This document shows positions 10,908 to 19,149 of a stretch of 64,000 nt of DNA, piece by piece. Origin of the DNA: Mycobacterium adipatum (lineage in GTDB: Bacteria; Actinomycetota; Actinomycetes; Mycobacteriales; Mycobacteriaceae); NCBI RefSeq assembly GCF_001644575.1, contig NZ_CP015596.1, positions 4,092,001-4,156,000 of the forward strand. Reading direction: 5' to 3'. Position 1 is the stretch's first letter. Each line of letters starts with the position of its first letter. The notes below the pieces were generated by a model that did not search any database, was not told the origin of the DNA, and saw only the letters and a list, made by a program, of their open reading frames with translations. The translations under genes and the position numbers were made by a program.

Positions 10908-11659
10908 GCCGACACCGACGTCATGATGGCCAGCACCGCGGGTGAGAGGGCGAACCAGTCAGCGGCCCGCGCACGGGAAGATCCGACCGTCAGTTCGGGT
11001 ACCCGGCCGTCGAATCCACGTGACAGCATCGCCAGGTAGACCCGCTCACCGCGCTCATAGGAGCGCAGGAACAGCGCACCGACGCTGCGGGCCACCGCCC
11101 CGGCTTGATGCAGCATGTGCGGCGAGTCACCGCGGGACAGCCGCGCCATCCGCATCCGTTGCGCCTCTGCGGTGAGCACATCGATGTAACGGATCATCAG
11201 CACGACCATCGAGGTCACCAGTGCAGGCATCCCGAGCCGGCTCAGGGCGACAGGAAGCTCCCGCGCCGAGGTGGTGGCCGCGAACGTCAACGAGGCGGCC
11301 ACACCCAGAGTTCCCTTCACCACGATGCCCCACGCGGCCCACAGTCCCGCTACCGACAGGTGCATCCCGGCCAGGGAAAGCTGTTGCCCGCCTTCGGCGA
11401 ACGGCAGGAGCACCGCCAAGAACACGAACGGAACCTCGATCATCATCCGAGGAAGTACCCATCGCAGCGGGATACGGGCCAACCGCCAGACGATCAGGAT
11501 CAGCACCGTGTAGATCAGGTAGGGCCAGAACATCTCCCGCGGCGTGGCCACCACTGCCAGCACCATCAGGACAAGGCAGACGATCTTGACTTCCGCGGGC
11601 ACGCGGTGCACCGGAGAATCGTCAACCCGGTACAGCGGGTGCGTGTGTCCGGCGCCCAT
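10892..11659 (-). CDS. cbiQ: Cobalt ECF transporter transmembrane protein CbiQ
   Basis: Energy-coupling T component linking CbiO to the CbiMN substrate unit in the membrane. Start MGAGHTHPLYRVDDSPVHRVPAEVKIV is typical of CbiQ and gives 255 residues with about five hydrophobic segments. The coupling-helix motif region ARLSRGDSPH is present, as is the late LAMLSRGFDGRVP segment (A-R-G type motif). The N-terminal H-T-H could touch metal. 13 bases separate it from the CbiN-like gene. Confidence 0.92.
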   Translation of the reverse strand: MGAGHTHPLYRVDDSPVHRVPAEVKIVCLVLMVLAVVATPREMFWPYLIYTVLILIVWRLARIPLRWVLPRMMIEVPFVFLAVLLPFAEGGQQLSLAGMHLSVAGLWAAWGIVVKGTLGVAASLTFAATTSARELPVALSRLGMPALVTSMVVLMIRYIDVLTAEAQRMRMARLSRGDSPHMLHQAGAVARSVGALFLRSYERGERVYLAMLSRGFDGRVPELTVGSSRARAADWFALSPAVLAIMTSVSAWALR

Positions 11660-11672
11660 CGATCCGGGATGC

Positions 11673-12026
11673 CTAGGTATCGGACCTACGACGGGCGATG
11701 AGCCAGAACAGGCCCCCGGCAATCGCGAGAGTGACGATCACGCCGATCACACCGGCCAACCCGCCGGTGCCGTCCTTGCCGACGATCGCATAGTCGGCCA
11801 ACGGTGAGGCAGCCAGGGCGTGATCATCGGCGTGCTGGGCGATACAGCTCCCCGTGAGCACTTCGGTCCCGTCGACCTCGCTGACCTCGCATCCCTGCAG
11901 GGTCGCCGAGTCCAGTCCGTCGGGACTGGAGCTGGCCAGATACGAGACCCCGCCGGCGATCAGCACGATGATGACGAGAAAGCCGATCCAGAATGTCTTT
12001 CCGCGGCCGGCTGCATTCATCGTCAT
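11673..12026 (-). CDS. cbiN: PDGLE-type CbiN-like subunit of the cobalt transporter
   Basis: Small membrane protein of 117 residues with two hydrophobic helices (about 11-30 and 90-110) around an extracytoplasmic loop. The loop begins with SPDGLDSATLQ, the PDGLE-type motif found in CbiN replacements or fused to CbiM in many actinobacteria. The ATG overlaps the cbiM stop by 4 bases. By analogy it would assist metal loading into CbiM. The symbol reflects position and topology; similarity to enteric CbiN is limited to this pattern. Confidence 0.75.
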   Translation of the reverse strand: MTMNAAGRGKTFWIGFLVIIVLIAGGVSYLASSSPDGLDSATLQGCEVSEVDGTEVLTGSCIAQHADDHALAASPLADYAIVGKDGTGGLAGVIGVIVTLAIAGGLFWLIARRRSDT

Positions 12027-12676
12027 GCCAACGCCTCCCTGCGCGAGTTGCGCAGCAGGTACACCAGGTCGGGACGGGCCCGCGCCACCGCCACCACGGT
12101 CAGCGCCGTGATGACGCCTTCGCCGACACCGATCAGCACATGCGTACCGAACATGTATCCCGCGACGGCGACCAACGATGCCGATGACGCACCGCCGATC
12201 GCATACTCGATGACAAACCCCATGGCGGCAGCGACCGTTCCGATGACCGCCGCAACGAAGGCCGAAGCACCCAGCTGTTTGGTGAATGTGTAGGTGATCG
12301 CCGCGGTCGCGTAGCCGGCCGCGACGCCGATGAGCGACATGTTGGTGATGTTGGTTCCCAGCGCGGTGATCCCACCGTCGGCGAACAACAGGCTCTGCAC
12401 CACCAGCACGATCGATACACACAGCGCCCCGGTGAACGGGCCCACCAGGATGGCCGCGAGCGCGCCACCGAGCAGGTGACCGCTCACCCCGGGCAAGATG
12501 GGGAAATTGACCATCTGTACCGCAAAGATGAAGGCCGCCACCAGGCCTGCCAGCGGGACAGTGCGTTCATCGAGTTCGCTGCGAGCGCGCCAGCCACAGA
12601 ATCCCAGCGCCGCGACCGCAAGAACGCCGAATATCACCGAGGTGGGAGCGTTGATGATGCCGTCGCTCATGTGCAT
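12023..12676 (-). CDS. cbiM: Cobalt ECF transporter substrate-binding membrane protein CbiM
   Basis: Integral membrane S component that binds Co(II). Mature CbiM/NikM proteins bind metal with an N-terminal Met-His-Met, and here MHMSDGIINAPTSVIFGV begins at the ATG at 12676, which I choose for that reason. An ATG at 12697 would add seven residues and bury the site, so it would need removal. The family segments VQMVNFPILPGVSGHLLGGALAAILVGP and GTNITNMSLIGVAAGY are clear. 217 residues, about six helices. Confidence 0.88.
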   Translation of the reverse strand: MHMSDGIINAPTSVIFGVLAVAALGFCGWRARSELDERTVPLAGLVAAFIFAVQMVNFPILPGVSGHLLGGALAAILVGPFTGALCVSIVLVVQSLLFADGGITALGTNITNMSLIGVAAGYATAAITYTFTKQLGASAFVAAVIGTVAAAMGFVIEYAIGGASSASLVAVAGYMFGTHVLIGVGEGVITALTVVAVARARPDLVYLLRNSRREALA

Positions 12677-12734
12677 CGCGACGAACTGCTGAGTCATTGG
12701 TCGAGAGTAGGACCCGCGGCCTCGCCTGTCCAGG

Positions 12735-12755
12735 TGAACAGATAATCATGTTTCA
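12735..12755. promoter_or_regulatory. Imperfect dyad between arsR and cbiM, candidate metal-repressor operator/promoter
   Basis: TGAACA-N8-TGTTTCA, AT-rich in GC-rich surroundings, overlaps the arsR stop codon and lies about 60 bases before cbiM. Read on the minus strand its centre gives TTATCT, a possible -10 element for cbiMNQO. It fits an ArsR-type operator by position; the binding protein is inferred. Confidence 0.35.
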
Positions 12756-13073
12756 GTTGTGGCCGGCGCCGATCCAGTGCAGCAGGTCGTGCACGATCTC
12801 GTCGTCGAGGCGGTAGCTCACCGATCGGCCCACTCGGCTGCTGGTCACCCAGCCCTGTCCGCGCAGTACCCGAAGCGCCTGGGACACCGCGTTTTCCGAT
12901 CGCCCGAGGGCCGCCGCCAGGTCGCTGACACAAATCCCGGGCACCCGGTGCAGGCTGAGCAGGATCTCCAGGCGATGCGGGTCCGACAGCAGGTCGAAGC
13001 GGCGCGCCCATTCGGAGGTGTCGACGTCGACCAACGCCGACGACGCTCGCTTCACCACCGACGTGTGGTCCAT
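12753..13073 (-). CDS. ArsR/SmtB-family metal-sensing repressor
   Basis: 106-residue winged-helix regulator, start MDHTSVVKRASSALVDVDTSEWARRFDLLSDPHRLEIL. The recognition helix region is VSDLAAALGRSENAVSQALRVLRGQGWV. The C-terminus DDEIVHDLLHWIGAGHN places Asp and three His in the last helix, resembling the alpha-5 metal site of SmtB/NmtR-type Zn, Co or Ni sensors; this is an inference from residue pattern. It lies just upstream of cbiMNQO on the same strand and 70 bases after sigC, so it is a good candidate for control of cobalt uptake. Confidence 0.85.
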   Translation of the reverse strand: MDHTSVVKRASSALVDVDTSEWARRFDLLSDPHRLEILLSLHRVPGICVSDLAAALGRSENAVSQALRVLRGQGWVTSSRVGRSVSYRLDDEIVHDLLHWIGAGHN

Positions 13074-13143
13074 ATCAGGCAATCTAGTCTCACCGGGACC
13101 GTTCGTCAGCGATGCCGCAGCGGGCAACACTCGATTCGGGCCG

Positions 13144-13686
13144 TCAGCCGACCCGGTCGTCCTCGGCGGTCGCCCGGGCCAGGTCGTCGCGGGCGCGAGC
13201 GACCCGGGACCGGATCGTGCCGATCGGGCAGCCGGCCACCTCCGCGGCTTCGGCGTAGGACATCCCCAACACCTGGGTGAGCACCAGCGCTTCGCGGCGC
13301 TCGGGTTCCAGCCCGTCGAGCAGGATCCGGATCTCGACCATGTTCTCGATACGGCCACCGGCCAGCACGTCGTCGAGGTCCACCACATAGGCGGGCCGGG
13401 GCCGCGACGAGTTGTACCGAATCTGATCGACCACGACACGGCGGGCGATCGACAGCAGCCAGGTCTTGGCCGTCGACCGGCCGGAGAAGCGGGGCAGCGA
13501 TTTGATCGCCCGCAGGTAGGTTTCCTGCGACAGATCCTCGGCACTCGCGGGATCACTCAGATAGGCGATGGTCCGCCACACGTCGCGGCGGGTGGCCTCG
13601 ATGAACTGGGTGAGGGCGGCCCGGTCACCGCGGCCGGCGGCCATGGCAAGCTCGGTCACCCGATCGTTCTCGCCTGCCGTCGCCAC
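13144..13686 (-). CDS. sigC: ECF RNA polymerase sigma factor, SigC-like
   Basis: ECF sigma factor of 180 residues from the GTG at 13686 ([21 protein letters not shown]), which aligns with the known N-terminus of M. tuberculosis SigC. Region 2 is [45 protein letters not shown]; region 4 is [32 protein letters not shown]. SigC of M. tuberculosis is linked to ctpB and copper acquisition, and here it is divergent from ctpB by 70 bases. No cognate anti-sigma gene follows, although a zf-HC2 membrane protein lies 5 kb away. Confidence 0.85.
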   Translation of the reverse strand: MATAGENDRVTELAMAAGRGDRAALTQFIEATRRDVWRTIAYLSDPASAEDLSQETYLRAIKSLPRFSGRSTAKTWLLSIARRVVVDQIRYNSSRPRPAYVVDLDDVLAGGRIENMVEIRILLDGLEPERREALVLTQVLGMSYAEAAEVAGCPIGTIRSRVARARDDLARATAEDDRVG

Positions 13687-13711
13687 CAGGAGAGAGTATG
13701 TGATGCGCGCC

Positions 13712-13740
13712 GGGAACTTCGCGCCGCATGCCGACGACTC
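13712..13740 (+). promoter_or_regulatory. ECF-type promoter of ctpB (GGGAAC-N17-CGACTC)
   Basis: GGGAAC at 13712-13717 and CGACTC at 13735-13740, with transcription expected near 13747. That leaves a roughly 10-base leader with GGAGAG before the ATG at 13757 and argues against the in-frame ATG at 13703. The same -35, spacing and -10 recur upstream of the PepSY gene at 16145. Confidence 0.6.
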
Positions 13741-13756
13741 AGTATGGAGAGCAGAG

Positions 13757-16018
13757 ATGCAGGAGGTGGACGCCACGACGTCGACAGAAGCCATCGTGGC
13801 CGGTCATGGGGAGCTGGAGTTGCAAAGACTCCAGCTCTACGTGGACGGCATGTCCTGTGGCGCGTGCGCGGCCCGGGTCCAATCGGCATTGAACAAGCTG
13901 CCGCAGGTCCGGGCGTCTGTGAACTTCGCCACTCGAGTGGCGACCATCGAGGCGCCCGCCGGCATCGACACCGACATCGTGTGCGATGTGGTGCGCAACA
14001 CCGGTTACCAGGCGACGGTTCGCGACACCGGCGCCGAACGCACCGACGACCCCGATGCGGCGCATGCGCGCAGCCTGTTGGTCCGGCTGGCCGTCGCCGC
14101 GGTGTTGTTCGTCCCGTTGGCCGATCTGTCCGTGATGTTCGCCGTGGTGCCCAGCACCCGGTTCGCCGGCTGGCAGTGGGTGCTCACCGCGCTGGCCCTG
14201 CCCGTGGTGACGTGGGCGGCGTGGCCGTTTCACCGGACGGCGCTCAGCCGCGCCCGGCACGGCGCCGCCTCGATGGAGACGCTGATATCGGTCGGCATCA
14301 TCGCGGCGTCGGTGTGGTCGCTGATCACCATGTTCTCCGGTGGGGAGCCCGCCGCGGGTAAAGGTGTCTGGCAGGCGCTGCTGGACAGCGATGCCATCTA
14401 TTTCGAGGTCGCCGCGGGCGTCACCGTGTTCGTGCTCGCCGGCCGGTACTTCGAGGCGCGGGCGAAATCCAAGGCGGGCAGCGCACTTCGGGCACTGGCC
14501 GCGCTGAGCGCCAAAGATGTCAGCATCATCCTTGCCGACGGCTCCGAACTGGTGATACCGGCCGACGAACTCGCCGAACAGCAGCGGTTCGCGGTGCGAC
14601 CCGGCCAGACGATCGCGGCGGACGGTCTGGTGGTCGACGGCTCGGCCGCGGTCGATACGAGTGCGATGACAGGTGAGGCGAAGCCGCAGCGCGTCCGCCC
14701 GGGCGACACCGTGATCGGCGGCACGGTGGTGCTCGACGGCCGGCTGGTCGTCGAGGCGGCGGCGGTCGGCGCCGACACCCACTTCGCCGGGATGGTCCGC
14801 CTGGTCGAGGAGGCACAGGCCGAGAAGGCCGACGCCCAGCGGCTTGCCGACCGGGTCGCCTCGGTCTTCGTGCCGTGCGTATTCGTCATCGCGGCGCTGA
14901 CCGCGGCGGGTTGGCTGCTGGCCGGCGCCGCGACGAACCATGCGGTGTCGGCGGCGCTGGCGGTCATCGTCATCGCCTGCCCGTGCGCGCTGGGCCTGGC
15001 CACGCCGACGGCGATGATGGTGGCCTCCGGGCGCGGAGCTCAACTCGGCGTGTTCCTGAAGGGCTACCGGTCCTTGGAGACCACCCGCGCGGTGGACACC
15101 GTGGTCTTCGACAAGACCGGAACCTTGACCACGGGCCGGCTGACGGTCAGCGCGGTCACGCCGGCACCCGGATGGTCCGCCGAGGAGGTGCTGGCGGTGG
15201 CCGCAGCGGTCGAATCGGCCTCCGAACACGCTGTCGCGGTGGCGATTCGCACCTCCGTCGAGGACTGCGCCGACGTCGAGGATTTCCGGTCCACGGCCGG
15301 CCGGGGCGTCCAAGGCCGCGTGTCCGGCAGGCTGGTGCGGGTCGGAAAGCCGTCCTGGATCGGGTCCGCGGACGCCCCCGCCCATGTCAGCGCGGAACGA
15401 CGCCGCGCCGAATCACGCGGCGAGACAGTGGCATACGTGGAGGTCGACGGAGACGTCTGCGGCCTGATCTCGGTCTCGGACAGGATCAAGGACTCCGCGG
15501 CGCAGACCGTCGCCGCGCTGCACGCGAAGGGCCTGCGCACCGTCTTGTTGACCGGCGACAACGCCGCCTCGGCTGCGGCGGTGGCCGCCCAGGTCGGAAT
15601 CGACGAGGTCATAGCCGACGTCCTTCCTGACGGCAAGGTCGACGTCATCGAGCAGCTGCGTGACCAGGGCCGGGTGGTGGCCATGGTCGGTGACGGCATC
15701 AACGACGGCCCGGCGCTGGCGTGCGCCGATCTGGGCATGGCGATCGGACGCGGCACCGACGTGGCGATCGGCGCGGCCGACGTGATCCTGGTCCGCGACG
15801 ATCTGACCGTGGTACCCGTCGCGCTCGGCCTGGCCGAGGCGACGATGCGCACGATCAAGGTGAATCTGGTGTGGGCGTTCGGCTACAACGTGGCAGCGAT
15901 CCCCATTGCGGCCGCGGGCCTGCTGAACCCGTTGATCGCCGGCGCGGCGATGGCCTTCTCCTCGTTCTTCGTCGTCTCGAACAGCCTGCGGTTGCGCAAC
16001 TTCGGCGCCACCTCGTGA
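13757..16018 (+). CDS. ctpB: Copper-type P1B ATPase, CtpB/CtpA-like
   Basis: Heavy-metal-translocating P-type ATPase, 753 residues. The N-terminal metal-binding domain has [11 protein letters not shown] (CxxC). Other motifs in order are MTGEAKP (actuator), [14 protein letters not shown] (copper-type CPC in helix 6), DKTGTLTTG (phosphorylated Asp), SEHAVAVAI and [11 protein letters not shown]. tuberculosis CtpB also has SEHA rather than SEHP. The sequence resembles CtpB (Rv0103c) almost end to end. I chose the ATG at 13757 because of the adjacent GGAGAG and the promoter just upstream. In pathogenic mycobacteria CtpB is tied to copper acquisition for cuproenzymes; transport direction here is not shown by sequence. 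Confidence 0.92.
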   Translation: MQEVDATTSTEAIVAGHGELELQRLQLYVDGMSCGACAARVQSALNKLPQVRASVNFATRVATIEAPAGIDTDIVCDVVRNTGYQATVRDTGAERTDDPDAAHARSLLVRLAVAAVLFVPLADLSVMFAVVPSTRFAGWQWVLTALALPVVTWAAWPFHRTALSRARHGAASMETLISVGIIAASVWSLITMFSGGEPAAGKGVWQALLDSDAIYFEVAAGVTVFVLAGRYFEARAKSKAGSALRALAALSAKDVSIILADGSELVIPADELAEQQRFAVRPGQTIAADGLVVDGSAAVDTSAMTGEAKPQRVRPGDTVIGGTVVLDGRLVVEAAAVGADTHFAGMVRLVEEAQAEKADAQRLADRVASVFVPCVFVIAALTAAGWLLAGAATNHAVSAALAVIVIACPCALGLATPTAMMVASGRGAQLGVFLKGYRSLETTRAVDTVVFDKTGTLTTGRLTVSAVTPAPGWSAEEVLAVAAAVESASEHAVAVAIRTSVEDCADVEDFRSTAGRGVQGRVSGRLVRVGKPSWIGSADAPAHVSAERRRAESRGETVAYVEVDGDVCGLISVSDRIKDSAAQTVAALHAKGLRTVLLTGDNAASAAAVAAQVGIDEVIADVLPDGKVDVIEQLRDQGRVVAMVGDGINDGPALACADLGMAIGRGTDVAIGAADVILVRDDLTVVPVALGLAEATMRTIKVNLVWAFGYNVAAIPIAAAGLLNPLIAGAAMAFSSFFVVSNSLRLRNFGATS

Positions 16019-16032
16019 TCGGCGCACAAAAA

Positions 16033-16064
16033 GTCGCGGGCCAGGGGAACTAACGTCGCGGGCC
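16033..16064 (+). repeat. Tandem 10-bp direct repeat GTCGCGGGCC overlapping a promoter
   Basis: GTCGCGGGCC occurs at 16033-16042 and 16055-16064, a 22-base period (about two helical turns on the same DNA face). The copies flank the -35 element and enter the spacer of the promoter for the PepSY gene, a natural arrangement for a dimeric regulator. Protein unknown. Confidence 0.5.
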
Positions 16065-16073
16065 GCGCGACTA
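16045..16073 (+). promoter_or_regulatory. ECF-type promoter of the PepSY/DUF5134 operon (GGGAAC-N17-CGACTA)
   Basis: GGGAAC (16045-16050), 17-base spacer, CGACTA (16068-16073). Same architecture as the ctpB promoter and the minus-strand promoter at 19059-19087. Predicted start near 16080, leader about 65 bases. Confidence 0.55.
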
Positions 16074-16144
16074 AGCCTGCGATGCCATGTACGCACTGAA
16101 CTCCAGTGCCTGGGCAGCCGACCCGCCCAGCCCAAGGGGAATGC

Positions 16145-17734
16145 ATGACGACGACAGTGACCACGAATCGGCGCGCCGACGCGGCCGTCCTACGACGGAT
16201 ATGGCGCCTGCATTTCTGGGTGGGCCTGTTCGCGGCCCCGATGTTGGTGATCCTGGCCTGTTCGGGGCTGGTGATCCTGTACAGCCAGCCGATCAACGAC
16301 CTCCTCAACCGCGACCTGTTCCTCGTCGAACCGGGCAGCGCCACAGTACCTTTGGACGATCAGCTCGCGACCGCCAGCAGCCACGTCGCCGAAACCTTCC
16401 TGCTGGATGCAGTCATCCCGCCGGCCGCTGGGGACCGAGCCACCCGGGTGGACTTCGTCAACCCCGAGGATCCCGCCTACCCACAGGGGGAAGGCAATGC
16501 CACCCAGGTGTTCGTCAACCCGTACACCGGTGCATATCTCGGCCAGCGCGAAGAACTGTCCGGCATCGTCGGATTCGCGAACCAGATGCACCGTCTGTTC
16601 GGCAATGACGGCCCCCAGGTCCACCTGCCCTCGGTCGGACATCTGATCAATCCCTCGGCCTACCCCGATGCCACGATCCCGGTCGGGATCGCCAACCTGT
16701 GGCTGGAACTGAGCGCCGTGTGGATTCTGGTGCTGATGGCCAGTGGCCTGTACCTGTGGTGGCCGCGCGCCATCGAGTCGGCCAAACCGCTGTTGCGGGT
16801 GCGCTGGGGCAAGGGCGGCCGCATCCGGTGGCGGGACCTGCACGCCCTGACCGGGGTGATCATCGCGGTGATCCTCATCGGCTATGTGCTCTCCGGGCTG
16901 ACCTGGTCGCGGTACTGGGGTGAGAACTGGCGGGCATTCTCCGGGGAGGTCGCCCCGTCGATATCGGTGGACGCCCCGTCGACACCCGCCTCGCTAGGCG
17001 ACTACGACCGGCTCGGCCGGCGTATCGCGTGGGCCGCACAGGACGACCCGATGTATGCGTCGCCGGTGACGGGTGCGGTACCGGCACAGCTGTCCCTGCA
17101 GGACGCGGACCGGATCGCCAAGGAGGAGGGCATGGTGCCCGGTTACGCCATCATTCCGCCGGCCGATTCCACCGAGGACGGTCAGACCGTCTACGGCAGC
17201 TATGCCGTCGTCAACGCCTGGCCGCAGCGGATGTCCGAGCAGCGGACCCTCTACCTCAACCAGTTCACCGGCGCCACGATCGCGAATGCCACCGCCGCTC
17301 AGGACGGTGCCCTGTCGCGACTGACCAGTTTCGGCATCGCCATGCACATGGGCAACCAGTTCGGTGTGCTGACCCGCATCATCGCCACGGTCGCCGCGCT
17401 CGGGGTGTTGCTCAGCGTGGTGACGGGGCTGCTGATGTGGTGGAAACGGCGCCCAGCGGGCCGCACCGGGTTGCCGAGCCCGGCCAGCGCCGCCACCCGG
17501 GCCGACACGCCCCGGCGCGCGGTGATCGCCGTGGCGGTGGCGGCGGTGGCGCTCGGGGTGATCTACCCGGTCTTCGGGGTGTCGCTGCTGGTGGTTCTGG
17601 CCGCAGAAGGCATGGCAGCCGTGCTCGCCGCCCGCCGACGTTCCGGGGGCGCGGCGCCCGGCGCAGAGGACGTGCCGGTCGGCCAGACGACGCCCAGCGC
17701 CGACGGTGACGAGACCCTGGTGGGTTCGCGTTGA
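16145..17734 (+). CDS. PepSY-associated transmembrane protein (first of two)
   Basis: Membrane protein of 529 residues in the PepSY_TM (PiuB-like) family; some members are proposed to act in metal or siderophore uptake or reduction. ATG at 16145 follows AAGGGGAA. The family segment RRIWRLHFWVGLFAAPMLVILACSGLVILYSQ makes the first helix. A large extracytoplasmic loop precedes LHALTGVIIAVILIGYVLSGLTWSRYWG. A third helix bears HMGNQFGVLTRIIATVAALGVLLSVVTGLLMWWKRRP. Conserved His residues (LHFW, MHRLFG, HMGNQFG) could bind haem or metal. It overlaps the next gene by 4 bases and sits behind an ECF-type promoter in a copper block. Specific function unknown. Confidence 0.8.
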   Translation: MTTTVTTNRRADAAVLRRIWRLHFWVGLFAAPMLVILACSGLVILYSQPINDLLNRDLFLVEPGSATVPLDDQLATASSHVAETFLLDAVIPPAAGDRATRVDFVNPEDPAYPQGEGNATQVFVNPYTGAYLGQREELSGIVGFANQMHRLFGNDGPQVHLPSVGHLINPSAYPDATIPVGIANLWLELSAVWILVLMASGLYLWWPRAIESAKPLLRVRWGKGGRIRWRDLHALTGVIIAVILIGYVLSGLTWSRYWGENWRAFSGEVAPSISVDAPSTPASLGDYDRLGRRIAWAAQDDPMYASPVTGAVPAQLSLQDADRIAKEEGMVPGYAIIPPADSTEDGQTVYGSYAVVNAWPQRMSEQRTLYLNQFTGATIANATAAQDGALSRLTSFGIAMHMGNQFGVLTRIIATVAALGVLLSVVTGLLMWWKRRPAGRTGLPSPASAATRADTPRRAVIAVAVAAVALGVIYPVFGVSLLVVLAAEGMAAVLAARRRSGGAAPGAEDVPVGQTTPSADGDETLVGSR

Positions 17735-18351
17735 TCGAGCATCTGCTGTTGCGCTGGGTCGTCACCGCCCTGTTCGTGATCAGCGCCGTCGAATGCGGCT
17801 ACGCGATGGTGCTCTGCCGTCGTTCCTGGCCCGCACTGGTCAGCCACGGGCTGCATTTCGCGATGGCGGTCGCGATGGCGGTGATGGCCTGGCCGGCCGG
17901 TGCCGCACTGCCGACGACCGCGCCGATGGTGTTCTTCCTGCTCGCCGCGGGGTGGTTCGCCGCCCGTACCCTGATCGCGACCGGGCACCGGGTGGCCGAC
18001 GCCTACCACATGGCGATGATGGTGGCGATGGCCTGGATGTACGCGGTGATGGGCGGCACGCTGCTGCCCCGCCCCGCCGACGGGGGCAGCGCCGGGATGG
18101 GGCACGGCGGCCACCATGGTGGTCACGCCATGGCCGGCGCGGACACCTCCGCCGCCACGGCGCCGGCGTTCATCGACGCACTCAACTGGCTGTGGACCGT
18201 CGGGTTCGCCGTCGCGGCGATCTGGTGGCTGTACCTGTACTTCAGCCGCCGGCGCGCCGAGCCGGACCTGCCGGCCGGCCGCTTCTTCGGCACCGCCTGC
18301 CAGGCCATGATGGCCGCGGGCATGTCCATCATGTTCGCGGTGATGCTGTAG
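17731..18351 (+). CDS. DUF5134 membrane protein with His-rich loop
   Basis: 206 residues, about six hydrophobic helices, start TTG overlapping the PepSY stop (TTGA). The stretch GMGHGGHHGGHAMAGAD at about residues 126-142 lies in a loop between helices and is a likely metal-binding segment. Co-transcribed with the PepSY gene. DUF5134 proteins have no assigned reaction; its place between PepSY, zf-HC2 and CopD-CtaG genes suggests copper handling, which is inference. Confidence 0.75.
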   Translation: MIEHLLLRWVVTALFVISAVECGYAMVLCRRSWPALVSHGLHFAMAVAMAVMAWPAGAALPTTAPMVFFLLAAGWFAARTLIATGHRVADAYHMAMMVAMAWMYAVMGGTLLPRPADGGSAGMGHGGHHGGHAMAGADTSAATAPAFIDALNWLWTVGFAVAAIWWLYLYFSRRRAEPDLPAGRFFGTACQAMMAAGMSIMFAVML

Positions 18352-18355
18352 CCGG

Positions 18356-19051
18356 TCAGGCCGCCGACCCGTCGGTGGGCCACAGGTGCCCGCGGCGCCG
18401 ACCGCGCGACGCATGCGGCGGCAGCACGATTTCGGTGTCGCGGTGCGAGTGCTCGGGTGTCGGCGGAGTGGTCGAGGTGCGGCGCCAGACCGCGACCGCG
18501 AGGGCGGCGGCGACCAGCACCGGGATGTGGGTGAGCATCCGGGTGAGTGTGACCTCGCCGGCGACGGCGTCGACGACGACGTACCCGGTCAGCACCAGCG
18601 CGAAGACCGAGAGCACTCCCCCGAGCCCGGCCGCGGCGACGGGCCAGCGCGCCGCCGCGAGCATCGCCACCCCGATGGACAACGACCACGCCGTCGACTC
18701 GTTGAGCAGGTGGCCGCCCGCACCGTGGTGCGCGGCCAGTCCGACGCTCAACCCGAGCGCCTGCACGAGGCTCACCGCGATCTGGGCGAGTCCGGTCGCA
18801 AACAGCGCCCATCGCATCCAGGACAACGCCGACCGGCCGCTGTGGTTCCCACGGGGGGCCGACGCCACCGCATGCACCCGTTCGGGGCGTGCCAGGGCCC
18901 CCAGGAACTCCGCCTGCGCGCTGACCGCGCCGAACCATGCCCGACACTCCGCGCAGCCCGCGAGGTGCTCGTCCACCCGCGCCGAGGGCACCGGCTCGCG
19001 CTCGCCGTCCAGTCGCGCCGACAGCGCTTCGCGAGCCACTTCGCACTTCAC
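18356..19051 (-). CDS. zf-HC2 zinc-finger membrane protein, anti-sigma-like (Rv0093c-like)
   Basis: 231 residues. The N-terminus VKCEVAREALSARLDGE leads to HLAGCAEC, the H-x3-C-x2-C zinc-binding motif of zinc-binding anti-sigma factors, followed by about four transmembrane segments and a His/Arg-rich C-tail. The start is the GTG at 19051. An ECF-type -10 (CGACTA, 19064-19059) ends seven bases before it, so transcription should begin at the GTG itself (leaderless); the ATG at 19069 overlaps the promoter and is unlikely. M. tuberculosis has a similar protein beside ctpA. Possible anti-sigma partner of SigC, not proven. Confidence 0.75.
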   Translation of the reverse strand: MKCEVAREALSARLDGEREPVPSARVDEHLAGCAECRAWFGAVSAQAEFLGALARPERVHAVASAPRGNHSGRSALSWMRWALFATGLAQIAVSLVQALGLSVGLAAHHGAGGHLLNESTAWSLSIGVAMLAAARWPVAAAGLGGVLSVFALVLTGYVVVDAVAGEVTLTRMLTHIPVLVAAALAVAVWRRTSTTPPTPEHSHRDTEIVLPPHASRGRRRGHLWPTDGSAA

Positions 19052-19058
19052 ACTCCAA

Positions 19059-19087
19059 TAGTCGCCCATAACCGGCGCCTGGTTCCG
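19059..19087 (-). promoter_or_regulatory. ECF-type promoter of the zf-HC2 gene (CGGAAC-N17-CGACTA)
   Basis: On the minus strand CGGAAC (19087-19082), a 17-base spacer and CGACTA (19064-19059) repeat the pattern seen before ctpB and the PepSY gene. Predicted start coincides with the GTG at 19051. Confidence 0.55.
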
Positions 19088-19095
19088 CCGGGGTT

Positions 19096-19118
19096 GTCTA
19101 CGACGACCAGTCGTAGAC
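19096..19118. promoter_or_regulatory. Perfect dyad GTCTACGAC-N5-GTCGTAGAC, candidate operator
   Basis: Perfect 9-base arms around GACCA, in the intergenic region between the divergent zf-HC2 and CopD-CtaG genes. The TAC/GTA core resembles operators of the BlaI/MecI/CopY repressor family (CopY uses TACA-N2-TGTA). It covers a TAGACT hexamer that could be the -10 of the CopD-CtaG gene, consistent with repression. No BlaI/CopY gene is in the window. Confidence 0.6.
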
Positions 19119-19149
19119 TCGGGCAGGGCGATTCGATGGAGAGGCCGCG

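Noticed and set aside
12677..13143. Cobalamin riboswitch before cbiMNQO
   Set aside because: Only about 76 bases separate arsR from cbiM and 70 separate sigC from arsR; no room for or sign of the B12-box structure.
13703..13756. Upstream ATG start (13703) for ctpB
   Set aside because: It has an AGGAGAGAG site, but the shared ECF promoter lies between it and the better start at 13757, and family length favours 13757.
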